From Silurus meridionalis (taxonomy: Eukaryota > Chordata > Actinopteri > Siluriformes > Siluridae): DNA of 64,000 nt. Where the stretch lies: positions 19,349,856 to 19,413,855 of the forward strand of contig NC_060884.1 of NCBI RefSeq assembly GCF_014805685.1, read 5' to 3'. The notes below the pieces were generated by a model that worked only from the letters and a program-made list of their open reading frames with translations, ran no database searches and was not told the DNA's origin. Both the position numbers and the translations under genes were made by a program. Below, one piece after another: positions 1 to 12,012 of the stretch (positions within the stretch are counted from its first letter, which is position 1; the number at the start of each line of letters is the position of its first letter).

Positions 1-152
1 TTTTATAGGTAAAAAGTGTTTAATTTTTCAATGAACATAAGCAGTAACAGTAACACGCAAAAAAACAAACAAAAAAAGATAATTTCATTGCTTATATTAA
101 TATATTATTTTGATGTCTATTGCTGAAGTAGAAGGCTACAAATATATAAAAT

Positions 153-154
153 AG

Positions 155-246
<92 letters not shown>
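153..246. repeat. (TAGA)n microsatellite
   Basis: About 23 uninterrupted tetranucleotide units of TAGA. The short open frames across it are repeat translation, not genes. The rest of 1-1820 is AT-rich non-coding sequence with a G-run near 613-627; I see no gene in it. Confidence 0.95.
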
Positions 247-1821
247 GGCAGAGATTTGTGGTTTGACAACAGCTAAAACAATAAAACCACAACAATCTTT
301 TCACACAAACAAAATTGGCTATAGTTTTTTTTTTATTTTATTAAAAAACAAAAATCTTCCAATCCTATTTTGAGGTTCATCAGGGATCTCAGTGTGATCT
401 CACAGAAATTGGAAAAAGCTTTTAGAGTCAGTTCATAAAATCTACAGTATCATTAGTGCAGTAGTGTTACAGTGAAACCATCTCAGCAGAACAACCCTGA
501 TGGCAGCAGTGTGTAATTGCAAAGCCTATCAACAAGTCCGAAAATTGAGGTGAGAAGAAAAGAGAAAGTGGCTATACTTTGTTTTAGTCTCATATCTACC
601 TATCTTGAGTTTTGGGGGGGGGGGGGAGGCAAAGCTTTTACTCTCATTGTGGCCTACTGACGTCAGTACATCTCTTACAAAGAATAGTCACACACTGCAT
701 TTATTTAGAGCCAAAGATCGATAGACAGCTTCACGAAAAAAGGTTCAAAGCTTATAAAGTGGATATAATACTAATTATACAGAGCCATTTAAAAGGACTC
801 AGGTGATGCCAGTCTTATTCTTTCAACATTTCACAAACAGCCGATGAATAAGCCCCTTCAATGGAAACGTCAGCAGATGTTTATGTACTAAGTGGATGCT
901 GCAGGTTTGGGTAACTGCACTCTACAGGTTGCTGTTTTAGCAAGAAGAAAAGAGGGCAGCTTGCCCCTTTTATTAAATGCACCCAAGAAACAAAACAAAA
1001 TATCTTTAATCACTTTGATATGTATTTTTAAACAAACAATGCGATGGAGATGAGGGAGGGGGAAATGAAAAGAAGGTAGGGAGCATGAAGAGGAAAGATA
1101 GAACAGATAAACAAAGTGTGTATGGGGGGGTAAAGAACAGGGTGATGCATTGGTGGGCGGAAAGACGTAGGCAGCAAGAAAGGGAATAAGGGTGGGAGTG
1201 GGGGTGACTGGCAAAGGGTGAAGAACTCCACATGAAGATTTGTCATTTTGTGGTGCAGGTCTGGTCTTTAGCAAGCTGTTCGGAGAAGAAGAAGAAGGCA
1301 CCCTACACTGAAAGAAGGAGAAGATTAAAGTAAATGTGGCAAAAGTGACAGAAACAGGCCCTTTATAGCATCATACAAAAAGGCAAGGAAAGGCAAAAGT
1401 TTAGACTGCATTGCAACAATTCAGGTAAGGCACTGGGGTAAGTAGATAATAGAGCTACCGGTGCAATGTTCTGTGTAGTTCCTTATTACTTTGGCTGCAG
1501 CTAATTTTTTTGTCATGAAAATCTTGTAATTCAAGCAAAATAAGTGATTCTATAACTAAATAAATCTGTAACTTAAGTCTTGTTGATGAATGCGACAGTC
1601 ATGATAGAAATGATGATGTAAAATTTGACCCAGTAAAATACCTGAATTAATTTGCATAATTAGAAAGTACATCATTTAGGAAATACTCCATACCACTCAG
1701 TACCAACCAATTGAGATGAAAATTTGATGAGATGATGGTGGCAGTTAGATATTTAAATGCCACATATCTTCTTATCTCTTTATACAAGTGGAAACAAAGT
1801 AAGCATTTGCCTATACATTTC

Positions 1822-1822
<1 letters not shown>

Positions 1823-1889
<67 letters not shown>
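1823..1889. repeat. (TA)n microsatellite
   Basis: About 33 TA units, ending roughly 75 bases before the likely 3' splice site of the ucn3 coding exon. Confidence 0.95.
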
Positions 1890-1895
<6 letters not shown>

Positions 1896-1993
1896 TTTTT
1901 CTCTTTTGGTGTGTTCTTTTGTTCATCATTTTGACTCACTGTATATCTCTCATCCCATCGTTTAAGGTGCGTGTGGATTGACTCTGCTGAGAG

Positions 1994-2383
1994 ATGACCA
2001 TGCATAGAACATTGATGGGTTTCTATCTGTTGCTCCTGCTCCTTCTGCCCTACATGTCGTTCACTCAGAGAGAGAGCTACAACACAGTAACTGACGTGAA
2101 TGAGGAGCAGCGCAATAAGATGTTTGTTGACGTTCTGAGTCGCTTTGGAATTGAAAGCGATCGATTCTCACCTAAACAGCACCTTGAGCCTCGGAGGGTG
2201 CGCACCATGTACCCTATGCCATCAAATCCTAAACGAGCAATGCAGGGCTCACGTTTTGCTCTGTCCCTTGATGTACCAACCACGATTTTAAGTGTCCTAA
2301 TAGACATGGCCAAACAGCATGACATGCGGGCTAAAGCTGCAGCCAATGCTGAGCTCATGGCACGCATTGGTAAAAGAAAATAG
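1994..2383 (+). CDS. ucn3: urocortin 3 (stresscopin) preprohormone, single coding exon
   Basis: The 129-residue product reads as a CRF-family prohormone. Residues 1-25 form a signal peptide with a leucine run (12-18). A propeptide follows, with a basic PKR site at 79-81. The mature peptide lies within 82-125, most likely residues 88-125 (38 residues, starting FALSLDVPT). It carries the family core SLDVPT and the tail RAKAAANAELMARI. Gly126 followed by KRK is the amidation and cleavage signal. This matches urocortin 3, a ligand of CRF receptor type 2 in stress, appetite and islet signalling, rather than CRH or urotensin I (known from the family). CRF-family genes normally hold the coding region in one exon after a 5' noncoding exon; a plausible acceptor (TTTAAG) ends at 1966. 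The first ATG (1994) and the ATG two codons later are both possible starts. The frame is intact with no sign of decay. Confidence 0.93.
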   Translation: MTMHRTLMGFYLLLLLLLPYMSFTQRESYNTVTDVNEEQRNKMFVDVLSRFGIESDRFSPKQHLEPRRVRTMYPMPSNPKRAMQGSRFALSLDVPTTILSVLIDMAKQHDMRAKAAANAELMARIGKRK

Positions 2384-2584
2384 ACAAATAGATGTTGTGA
2401 TTGTGGACTTGACTTACAAATAAGCATGAAAGCAGCTGGGTGATGTTATGTACCAATTGTACTATACATGAACTCTATGGAACCTTAATTAAAAAAACTC
2501 TACAAAATGTGTTTGTCTAATCAGCCAAGTCAGAACAGTGTGTTAGTCTAAATAGTATAACAGCCAAAGAGAGGACACCAGCCA

Positions 2585-2645
2585 AATAAAAATGAAGGCA
2601 TGCTATTTAGATCTCTTCATTTGTCATGTGTACACTTGCATAATA
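2585..2645 (+). other. candidate ucn3 polyadenylation signals
   Basis: AATAAA at 2585-2590 and a second AATAAA near 2640, about 200-260 bases after the ucn3 stop. Position and strand fit a short 3' UTR. No other transcript end is evident nearby. From about 2650 to 3270 I see only AT-rich sequence. Confidence 0.5.
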
Positions 2646-3274
2646 AATTGTGCTAATTGGGCTCTGCTTGTGTCTTCTTGTAATGTTACTCATGTCATGT
2701 TCATGGTATTAATCACAAAAATGATGCATGGAGAAGATTGAATGGTTGACATGGGGGGTGATGTGTGACGGATAAGAGAACAATGGAGGGACGGATATTG
2801 TCTCCACAGTGTTATGATATGTTGTTTTTATTACAGTAATTAAACTCATAAATATGAATGTCCACAAACAGTACATGGAATAGAGTGTGATTCAGCAATA
2901 AATGTGTTTTGGGGTATTATATGCAAAATGTAAAAATAATTAGTTCTCAAATCAAGTACATTTTATCTATATTTTAGTCAGAGGCTAATATTAATCACCT
3001 GCCACATGGAATTAGAGGGACATCTGTGTACAACACAGGGTTTCTACTGACTAATGTGCAACACACAATGTGCAGCAACATTTTTATGAGCCTATTTTAA
3101 ACACTGGATTTGGCAACACATAAATATTATATGCAAAAATATTCTATACTGCTCCTCTTATATTAATTTTATTAAGTTGGAAACATGGTTATTTGTCATT
3201 TTTTATTAATTTTTCTTTTCATTTATCTGGTCTGCTATACAAACAGTAGTTTATGCTGTTGCACAATATTTATT

Positions 3275-5868
3275 TACTCTCTACTTCTTCTATCGGCTGC
3301 TCCCGTTAGGGGTCACCACAGCGGATCATCCGTCTCCATACTACTCTGTCCTCTTCATCTGCCTCATTCAAACCAAATACCAGCATGTCTTCCCTCACCA
3401 CAACCTCCTCCTTGGCTTTTCTCTTTTCCTGCTTCCTGGTGGCTCCATACTCAGCATTCTTCTGCCGATATACCCCATGTCCCTCCTCTGCACATGGTTA
3501 ACCACCACAGTCAGTCCTCTCTCACTTTGTCTCCAAAAGATCCTACATGCACGGTCCCTCTAATAAACTTGTTTCTAATCCTGTCCATCTTTGTCACTCC
3601 CAATGAAAATCTTAGCATCTTCAGCTCTGCTACCTACAGCTCCACCTCCTGTCTTTTACTTAATGCCACTGTCTCTAAACCATACAACATAGCAGGACTC
3701 ACCACAGTCCTATTAACTTTCCCTTTCACTCTTGCAGATATCCTTCAATCACAAATATCCTGCCACTCTTCACCACCTACTCCACCCTGCCTGCACTCTT
3801 TTCTTCACTTCTCTAACACACTCTCCATTACTTTGCACTGCTGACCCCAGGAACCTAAACTCATCCACCTTCACCACCTCTTCTCCCTGCAACATACCTC
3901 CACCCCTCCAGGCTCTTCTCAACCTGCTCTCTACTCTTACCACAATATCATCCGCAAATATCATAGTCAATGAAAACTCCTGTCTGACCTCGTCCATCAA
4001 CCTGTCCATCACCACTGCAAACAGAAAAGGGCTCAGAGCCGATCCTTGATGCAGTCCCACCTCCACCTTGAACCAGTCTGTCGTTCCTACTGCACACTTC
4101 ACTGTGTCACACTCTCCTCATACATGTCCTGCACCACCATCACATACTTCTCAGCCACACCTGTCTTCCTCATACAATACCACAACTCCTCTCTCGGCAC
4201 CCTGTTGTGAACTTTCTCTAGATCCACAAACACACAATGCAACTCCTTCTGACCTTCTCCACTTCCTCCTTATTAATCCTATCCACTTCCTGCTTCACCA
4301 TCTCCACATCATCCAACCCTTTCTCTCTCATCTTCCTCAATCATCAGCTGCTGAAAATACTCCCTCCATCTTCTCAACACACTCTCCTTACTTTTTCCAT
4401 CTGCATCCTTTATTGCTCTAACCTGCAGCACATCCTTCCCAGCTCGGTCCCACTGCCTCACCAATCGGTACAAATCATTTCCTTCTTCCTTAGTGTCCAA
4501 CTTCTCATACAGCTCCTCATATGCCACATCCCTCTTCACCTGCCACATCTCCTTGTCCTACTTTTCTCATCTCTCCGCTGATCCCCATTCTGTTTCGCTA
4601 ACCTATAAAAATAATAGGCTTAATGCTTATTAAGAATAATAGGCTTAATGCTTTCCTGCACTTCCTCATTAAACCACTATGTCTTTTTGTCTTCCTTTCT
4701 CTTTACAGATGTCACACCAAGTACCTTCCTAGCTGTCTCCATTTTCACTTCTGCAGTAGTTGCCCAATAATTCAGCACCTCTTCACCACCACCGAGCCCC
4801 TCTTCCCTGAATCTCACACTACAGTCTTCCACCTTCAGTTTCCACCATCTTACTCTTCTTTCAGTCCTTACTCTCCTCCTCTTATTCTTCACTTCCAAAG
4901 CCATCCTACAGACCACCATCCGATGCTGTCTAGCTACACTGTTCCCTGCCAACACCTTACAGTCTCCAATCTACTTCAGGTTGCGTCTCCTGCATAGCAT
5001 ATAGTCCACCTGTGTGCACCTTCCTCCACTCTTATAAGTCACCCTATGATCCTCCTTCTTCTTAATTTAAGTATTTACCACTGCCATTTCCATCATTTAG
5101 CAAAATCTACCCCATATGCCCTTCCACCTTCCTCTCCTCAAAACCATACTTTCCCATTACCTCCTCATCACCTCTGATCTCTGCACCAAAATGCCTTTTG
5201 GAGACCACCCCAATTTCCAATCTTTCATTCCTAGGTACACTTTCCACCACTTCATCTAACTCACTCCAGAATTATTTATTTTCCTCAATTTCACAACCCA
5301 TTCGCAGACATTTATCATCACCTCTTCAACTTTCATCATTACGTTTATCACCCTATCAAAAACTCTCTTTACCTCCATTACACTCTTACTCTCCCTTCAG
5401 GATCACCCCTACACCATATCTCTTTCCATCCACACTATGGTAGAGCAGTTTAAACCCACCTTTCCACTTGGTCTCCTGAATACACAATATAATCTACCTT
5501 TCTCTGCTCCATCATATCAGCTATCTCTCTCCCTTTACCAGTTATAGTACCAACATTTAAAGTGCCAACCCGAACCTACACTCCCCTACATTTCTCCTTT
5601 CCATGGCATCTCTTAGACACATTCCCCCTCTCCTTCTCCTTTGGCCAGCAGTGGCCCAATTTCCACCATTACACTGTTGGCTAACAATACTTGTCGTTGA
5701 TAACCCGGGTCTCGAGCGATCCGATATGAAATTCTGGTTTCTGATCCGCATACTTGATTTGGCACGTTTTACGCCCTTCCTAATGCAACCCTCCCCATTT
5801 ATCCAGGTTTGGGACCAGCACTAAGAGTGCACTGGCTTGTGCAACCCTAATGGATGGGTATATATTTT
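3275..5868 (-). mobile_element. RTE-like non-LTR retrotransposon, long but frame-broken copy A
   Basis: Read on the minus strand from 5868 down, this resembles teleost RTE-type LINEs. The 5' leader is near 5600-5860. An endonuclease start containing LNVGT lies near 5540-5580. The endonuclease C-terminal region lies at 4677-4955 (key words VCRMALEVK and VRWWKLK). A linker region lies at 4309-4548 (AGKDVLQVRAIKD, RWREYFQQL). Reverse transcriptase pieces lie at 3770-4102, including GLHQGSALSPFLFAVVMDRL and the catalytic FADD box. The tail contains a GACCCCTAAYGGG-type stretch shared with the other copies. Stops and frameshifts separate every block, so this copy cannot make a full protein. The long plus-strand frames across it (3185-3844, 4068-4421, 4623-4997) are antisense shadows. 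Clade assignment is from recall of RT motifs. Confidence 0.82.
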
Positions 5869-5869
5869 T

Positions 5870-6185
5870 ACACTCTACACAGTGTCAAAATGTAAACAAA
5901 ACCATAACAGTACAGGTTATATTTAGATCTGCTTTTGCTACAGGATGTAAACACTATTTAATAAAGTAGCATCACTGTAATTAAATGGTTAATGTAACAG
6001 TTCACATAGGATTTGCTCTGTAAGGGAATGATTTAAAGTATGCTACTTGCTTAACTAATCAGGGTTCCATTTAATGTAAGGGTAGGATGGCATTTGTCAG
6101 CAGGGGGAGAAGGGCCTTAGTAAAAGTAATGACAAAGAACCCAATGATCTCTCTGTTTGAGCTCCAGAGATCATATGTGGAGATA

Positions 6186-6273
<88 letters not shown>

Positions 6274-6274
6274 G

Positions 6275-6360
<86 letters not shown>

Positions 6361-6430
6361 ATACAGTGGACAAAATAGTTAACAAGGTAGCAGTCCTCCA
6401 TGTTAATCTTTTGTTAGCAATAATTAGTCA
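5870..6430. repeat. spacer with long (CTAT)n microsatellite
   Basis: A (CTAT)n tract runs from about 6186 to 6361, roughly 44 units with one CTGT variant. The sequence around it is unique and non-coding; the 122-residue frame here is mostly the repeat. Confidence 0.93.
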
Positions 6431-6770
6431 AGTCAAGTCAAGTTTATTTCTATAGCGCTTTTCACAACAGACATTGTCTCAAAGCAGCTTTACAGAAATC
6501 AACAGTCAAGGTGAATGATGTGCATTTATCCCTGATGAGCAGTCGTGGCGACTGTGGCAAGGAAAAACTCCCTTAGATGTAATGAGGAAGAAACATTGAG
6601 AGGAACCAGACTCAAAAGGGGAACCCATCAAGAGTGTGATCATAAATCTTTCAACAATACAGAACACTGGAGAGTGAGAACTAACATGAGTACTGGAGTA
6701 CACGTTATAAGTAATGTTGTTTCTACAGTCTTATACAGTCTTTATGGTTATAAAACTAGGAGCTACTGAG
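6427..6770 (+). repeat. teleost dispersed repeat, copy 1 (TATAGCGCTTTT family)
   Basis: Starts with short CAAGT repeats, then a core containing TATAGCGCTTTTCACAA and CAAAGCAGCTTTACAG. It continues with a GCAAGGAAAAACTCCC block, a GAGAGGAACCAGACTCAAAA block, and a tail near 6650-6770. The same series of blocks recurs at 10582, 16602, 19390 (reverse) and 52503, so it is a dispersed element with a defined start. No protein is encoded. I recognise it as a very common teleost repeat but cannot name its class. Confidence 0.85.
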
Positions 6771-6959
6771 CTAATTAGCCAAATAACTGAGATGCCTGAT
6801 GAACATTTTTTTAGACTACACAGAAAACTGTATAATTGGTGTTATATATTTTACAAGCAAATATCTGTATATATGGTATTGAGTTTGATAAATCATGGAA
6901 ATTATTTTATTTGCTACCTTGTCTATTACAGTTACAATAAAAGATTGTTGGGTCAGGAT

Positions 6960-9290
6960 TAAAGAAAGCTACAAATAAAACGAACTAAACATTATTTTTT
7001 GTTTTTTGGGATTTTGGTTTTTAAGTTTTATTTATTTTTTCATTCTTCTTTAATTTTAATCTAAATTGCAAGCAAAATTATATTTGCCACCCATACTCTA
7101 ATGAAATTCCTGGGATAGAGAAGTAGTGAAGTGCTTTTTGCTCTCCACATGGTGTCATTAGTTCCACTCGATCTGAAGCAGGTGGTTGCTCTCTTGCTGC
7201 AGAGCCTGTTGTCAATGACAGACGTTATCAAGGATCCTCTGACCTGCAGCTCATCATAATCACTATTCCTGGTATTGCTCATCAGTGTCTCCAGATGTTA
7301 AAAGTTGATAGCACTTAGCCTGATTTGACTATTTTTGGTCATGGGCTGGCTGGCTTGCTTATAATGCTATTTCCGAACTGATCAATCGAATGCGTCGATC
7401 TGGAGCTCATTTTTTGGTTCATTATTGAATTTTACTAGAGATTTGCTGAAGTACAAAATAATATTTGCAAAAATACAGCTGTTCTCAATGGTGTTTGCTA
7501 ATGTATGTGTAATGTGTTTAACAGAGTGACACTGTCACCTAAATGTACCATCTTCTCCCAAAGTCCCCAACGATGCTCTCATTATCAATGCACATTATCA
7601 ATGCAAAACCGACAAAATATAGATTTTAATTAGTGTAATATTTGAAAACCTTGCAAAAATAGTAAGGGGATCAATAACATGCAGCCAGAAGTAAATCTGT
7701 TTTCTATACTGAAATAATATAGGTTATAATGATATGAACCTAGGTATAATATAGACACAATCTGCATTTGGACATAGATCATTTGAAAACCTTCACACAG
7801 TAAGTCTGTGTCTGTGTATATGCATATGACTTTTTAAACATTTTCCCTGGTTACAGATTGTGTTAAAAGTCCTGGCAGAAGAGAGCATGTTGAGAAAGAA
7901 ACACTATACTAGGCCAAAGTGTTGCCTGAGGCACCAAACTGTCAGCCAGAACTGGCCCTGACGTAAGAGGTCATCTGCAAGAAGATGAAGAAACGATAAT
8001 GTGCCTTTATAAACTGTAATATGATATGCTCCCCATTGCCACAAAAATTTATCTCTATCCATAATTTCTTAACCTGATCTATCATTTATGGGTCTGACAC
8101 ACAACTTAACATCATTATTCAAACTAATATTGAAGAATAAGTTTCATAAAAAATTGAGTACTGGCATTAAATTGCAGTCTGTCTTTTTTGTTTCAGACAA
8201 CCTCTAAAATCACACAACATTGGTTCTGTGTTAAAATAATACCACATCTTTAGTGTCATTCTCTACGTAAGAGTGGTCACATGACAGTGGTTAGATCAGG
8301 ACCTATCTTTACAGATAAGAGACATAGCTTAGAGACTTAAAAGGAATCAGGATTACAACCGGTACCTTTTGTTCTCTGTTTAATGATATCATCATTGGAC
8401 TTTAGGCTTACACGTAATGTTCAGTTTATGGGCAGGTTTATGTTTGTAGTCCACTTTTATCACCTATAATACATCACTCTTCGATGCAGATTGTTAAATA
8501 CATTTAGTCTTACTTCTAACTATGAATTTGTTAGCACAGTTTCACATTTTGTTTTTTGATGTTGTGTGCTAAAGAATACATGCCCTTTGAACCTTTTTAA
8601 CCTTTCCTTTATATATATGCATACCAGTACCAGTACCAGTAAACTTCGTTACTGTACTGTAAGTATCAGTACTTTACTTAATTTTTTTTTTTTACTTTTT
8701 ACTTGCACTCATTACATTTTTACACAAATATCTGTACTTTCTACTTTTCACATTTTTAAACCAGGCTCATTAATTTAGTTTTCTTTTTTTGGTGACGATC
8801 AATATTTTTCCTTCTTATTGCATGCTGTTTTCAGTCCATCAACCTATTTCTTAAAATTTGCGTGGCTTTTTCAATCTACCACTGGTGTATACATTTTCTG
8901 GCTGTCACACACCACAGACGTAGGCTAGTTTATAAAGCTAACAATGAGACAAACATTTATTCAAGACATCCTTTCTTTTCTCAGATATATAAAAATAAAC
9001 ACTGAAAAATCCACGATGCACACAATTAACCCTTTTGGGTCGACAAACACGTGTGGCATTTTTTCTTCATAACTCTGAAATAAACTTAAATTACTTGATC
9101 ATACAGATAAGAGCAATACATCATTCGAATGTGTAAAGGGTCTACTTTTTTGTATACACTCATAATAACGCTGTGCTTTTGTAAAATAAAGAAAGCAGAC
9201 AGCAGGTGCTCTCTGCCGTCTCAATCATGTCTCTTCACATAAATAAAACAACATGAATCCCAGTGAATACTTGCCTCACAGACATAATAA
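6960..9290. other. gene-free AT-rich spacer
   Basis: I see no supported gene. A 73-codon minus frame at 7061-7282 has no recognisable motif or splice context. The remainder is AT-rich unique sequence with short runs of T and a few CAGTAC repeats near 8620-8680. Confidence 0.6.
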
Positions 9291-9293
9291 ATA

Positions 9294-10258
9294 CAGTGGA
9301 ACCCACTTATCTCGACCTCGGTTAACCTCGACAACCCTATTAAGTCGACGTTTTTGAAGTGGAACCGCCAAATTCTCGCTTTGTCTTAGCATTTTTTATC
9401 GGTTATGTCGACTTTTTTATTTCGCCGAACCCTAATATCTCAAGCACAAGGGGGGGAAATTTGCCATTTAACTTCAGTTATCTCGATCAGCACTGTGCAG
9501 CCGCAGAAGAACTCGCGGAAGTGGTGGAAAAATCAAGCCTTACAGATGCTACAGGTGTTGTATTGTATACTGGTGAATCTCTGCTGTTAGTTAGTGCACA
9601 TATGCCTTTTGTTGTTAAATGTTATGCGATGAACGGGCGGCGAAAGTAGAAGCGCGGCGCTGAACAGCACACGGGAGAACATGGGATGAGCAGCAAAAGC
9701 ATAGAATGAACACCGGCAGGATCGGGGAATCATGTGCGCTTTGGGAAGAAAAGAGCAGCCGTTGAGAGAGTGCCGGTGGGAAGGCACGTACCGGGATACA
9801 CATGAGCGATAACAACGACCGCCGTGAACCAACATATACCAACAATAACGGACAGTGAGAGTGTGGAAGTTTAAATAGGAGCTGGTGATGATGCTAAACG
9901 AGCACCATATGTGCGGGATTGAAGCCGCGGGAGCTTCAGAGAAAGCGGCCGAGAAAACACCTGACACGCTGAAGGGGGCCGAAGGGGGCGTGGCAGGTGG
10001 ATTCCTGACAGATAAACATGTATGTACATTTTTATAGCATGCCTTCATCAAACAAATCGCGGCAACGCTGTTGTGTAAAAAAACCCTCCAAAAACACGTG
10101 CATGCACATTCTCATTTATTAACGCACATCATGTACATAAAGAAATTTCAAGCACGTTAATATATTGCCGCCATTTTGATTTGCGCTTATCTCGATCATC
10201 GGTTATCTCAATGCTTTTTGGCGACCCCCTAGGACATCGACATAACCGGGTTCCACTG
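9294..10258. mobile_element. short TIR DNA transposon (pogo/Tigger- or mariner-like), probably non-autonomous
   Basis: Both ends read inward as CAGTGGAACCC, and each end is flanked by TA, the target duplication of the Tc1/mariner/pogo superfamily. The terminal inverted repeats are imperfect; words such as TTATCTCGA recur in both arms. The 965-base interior is GC- and CpG-richer than its surroundings. The only long frames are a 96-codon plus frame (9359-9649) and a 154-codon minus frame (9587-10051); neither shows a transposase DDE signature that I recognise. It is most likely a MITE-like derivative. Confidence 0.78.
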
Positions 10259-10376
10259 TATATATATAGAAAGCTCGAAATGTCTACCTTTAAATGACCC
10301 AGTTGACATTGAAAACAAATATGCTTTGTTATAATGAAATGTGTATATTTATATGTATATGTATATGTATACAGTA

Positions 10377-10382
<6 letters not shown>

Positions 10383-10434
<52 letters not shown>
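10383..10434. repeat. (TG)n microsatellite
   Basis: About 25 TG units, just right of the 9294-10258 element. Confidence 0.93.
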
Positions 10435-10436
<2 letters not shown>

Positions 10437-10510
10437 AAATCTAAAGCATTTGCATTAACACTATTTACATTACTGTTTCAATTTATTTACATCTTTACAT
10501 TTTCATGAAT

Positions 10511-10515
<5 letters not shown>

Positions 10516-10581
<66 letters not shown>
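10516..10581. repeat. (TA)n microsatellite
   Basis: About 32 TA units abutting the ATTCA-repeat start of the dispersed repeat copy 2. Confidence 0.93.
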
Positions 10582-10588
<7 letters not shown>

Positions 10589-10788
10589 CAATTCAATTCA
10601 ATTCAAATCATTTTTATTTGTATAGCGCTTTTAACAATGAACATTTTCTCAAAGCAGCTTTACACAGATAATGTGGTGATTAAAAGTTAATATGTTCTTT
10701 GTGAGTAAGTTTGTCCCTGATGAGCAACTGTGGTAAGGAAAAACTCCCCGAGATGGCATAAGGAAGAAACCTTGAGAGGAACCAGACG

Positions 10789-10790
<2 letters not shown>
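10582..10790 (+). repeat. teleost dispersed repeat, copy 2 (TATAGCGCTTTT family)
   Basis: Begins with four ATTCA units, then TTTTTATTTGTATAGCGCTT, CAAAGCAGCTTTACAC, GGTAAGGAAAAACTCCC and GAGAGGAACCAGAC in the same order as copy 1. It is truncated by the TA/TG tract at its right end. Confidence 0.85.

Positions 10791-10877
<87 letters not shown>
10791..10877. repeat. (TA)n(TG)n compound microsatellite
   Basis: A short TATATA stretch followed by about 37 TG units, at the truncated end of dispersed repeat copy 2. Confidence 0.93.
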
Positions 10878-10879
<2 letters not shown>

Positions 10880-10880
<1 letters not shown>

Positions 10881-12012
10881 TGCGTTCCTTTAAACTTAAG
10901 TTACACCAGTGCTTCTTAATGTCTAATTTTTTTAATATAACCTCACTGACCATTAGAGGCACACAATATATATTACATATATAGTGATAAAAACAAAAGA
11001 TGATTTCTCTAAGGTTCTGTATTAGTGGGAAGCAAAGGTGCAATTTAGCGCCTCTGAATCAAATCTTTTCCATGTCATCGGAAATAAGTGACAGGCGAAT
11101 AAGGTGCTTCTGGTACAGCTCATAATATGTTTGGTGTGTCTGAGAGGCTGCTACAGAGTCATGCTTTACACAGCTGTAACCCATATCCTCCCTGCTGTCA
11201 GACTGGAGCAAAGGTCAAAACATTAGTGACGCAAGGACACCACAGGACTAGAAAGAGAGCAGACACACAGAACGCAGAATACACTGACATTTCGGCACCA
11301 CAGTGATCTGACTTACCAACACGATAGAAATCTCAGAAGATACTGATACTGATACTGATACTTATACAAAAAGAGAGACCAGGGATCTAAGTACATCAAG
11401 GTAAAATGAGTTCTCTACACATTTATTCACATACTTTTAGTAACTGTTTTAACCTGATTATGGACACAGCCTATTCAGAATGCTGGGCATGATGCTGTAT
11501 AGATAAATCACCTTATATTTTCTATTTAAAGAGAAAAAATATTCCATACATTTCTGTTCAGTATCCAGTTTATTGTCTTTTAATTGGGTTGTGTGTTTAT
11601 GATTAAAAAGCTAAAACAAAGGTGTACTTTTAAAATCAATACAACTCAGTTAAAAAAGAATAACAAACTAACATTTTATTATGATGTTTAAGCTTTAAAA
11701 TCTTTTATAATGAGAAATTGCTATATTATTTTTCTCTCATTTTATATGAGTTGAGTTATTCAGGGTATTGAAGCTTCTCCTTCACTTTTAACCTACTTAT
11801 TGCACTGATTAGATAAGCAGTGATACATGAAATACTGTTTGAGGAATGTTGTTTGTTAACGGTGTTAACTCGAAAAGGCAACACATTTAATTTCTTGATA
11901 AATTCATGCATTTATTTCCACCTTTTTGTTTATCGTTCACTCCTTTTTTCTTTGTCTTTTGCTATTTTGGTTTTGTCATTTTTCCAAAATCTGACTCTGC
12001 TGGTTAAATAGA
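10880..12012 (+). other. cidec upstream region, possible noncoding exon
   Basis: No gene other than the approach to cidec. An AAG/GTAAAA junction at about 11400 could be the donor of a 5' noncoding cidec exon, since vertebrate cidec transcripts commonly have untranslated leader exons. The sequence alone does not prove it. GATACT repeats occur at about 11341-11363. Confidence 0.25.

Noticed and set aside
153..246. Tandem repeat as a CRISPR array
   Set aside because: Simple tetranucleotide repeat without spacers, in a vertebrate genome; the same applies to every other tandem repeat in the window.
888..1301. 137-codon minus-strand frame
   Set aside because: Low-complexity Ser/Pro/Leu composition over a purine-rich stretch; no motif.
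3185..3844. 219-codon plus-strand frame
   Set aside because: Antisense to the RTE-like reverse transcriptase region; Ser/Pro/Thr-rich composition is a shadow of the other strand.
9587..10051. 154-codon minus-strand frame inside the TIR element
   Set aside because: No DDE or helix-turn-helix signature seen; more likely an effect of high GC content.
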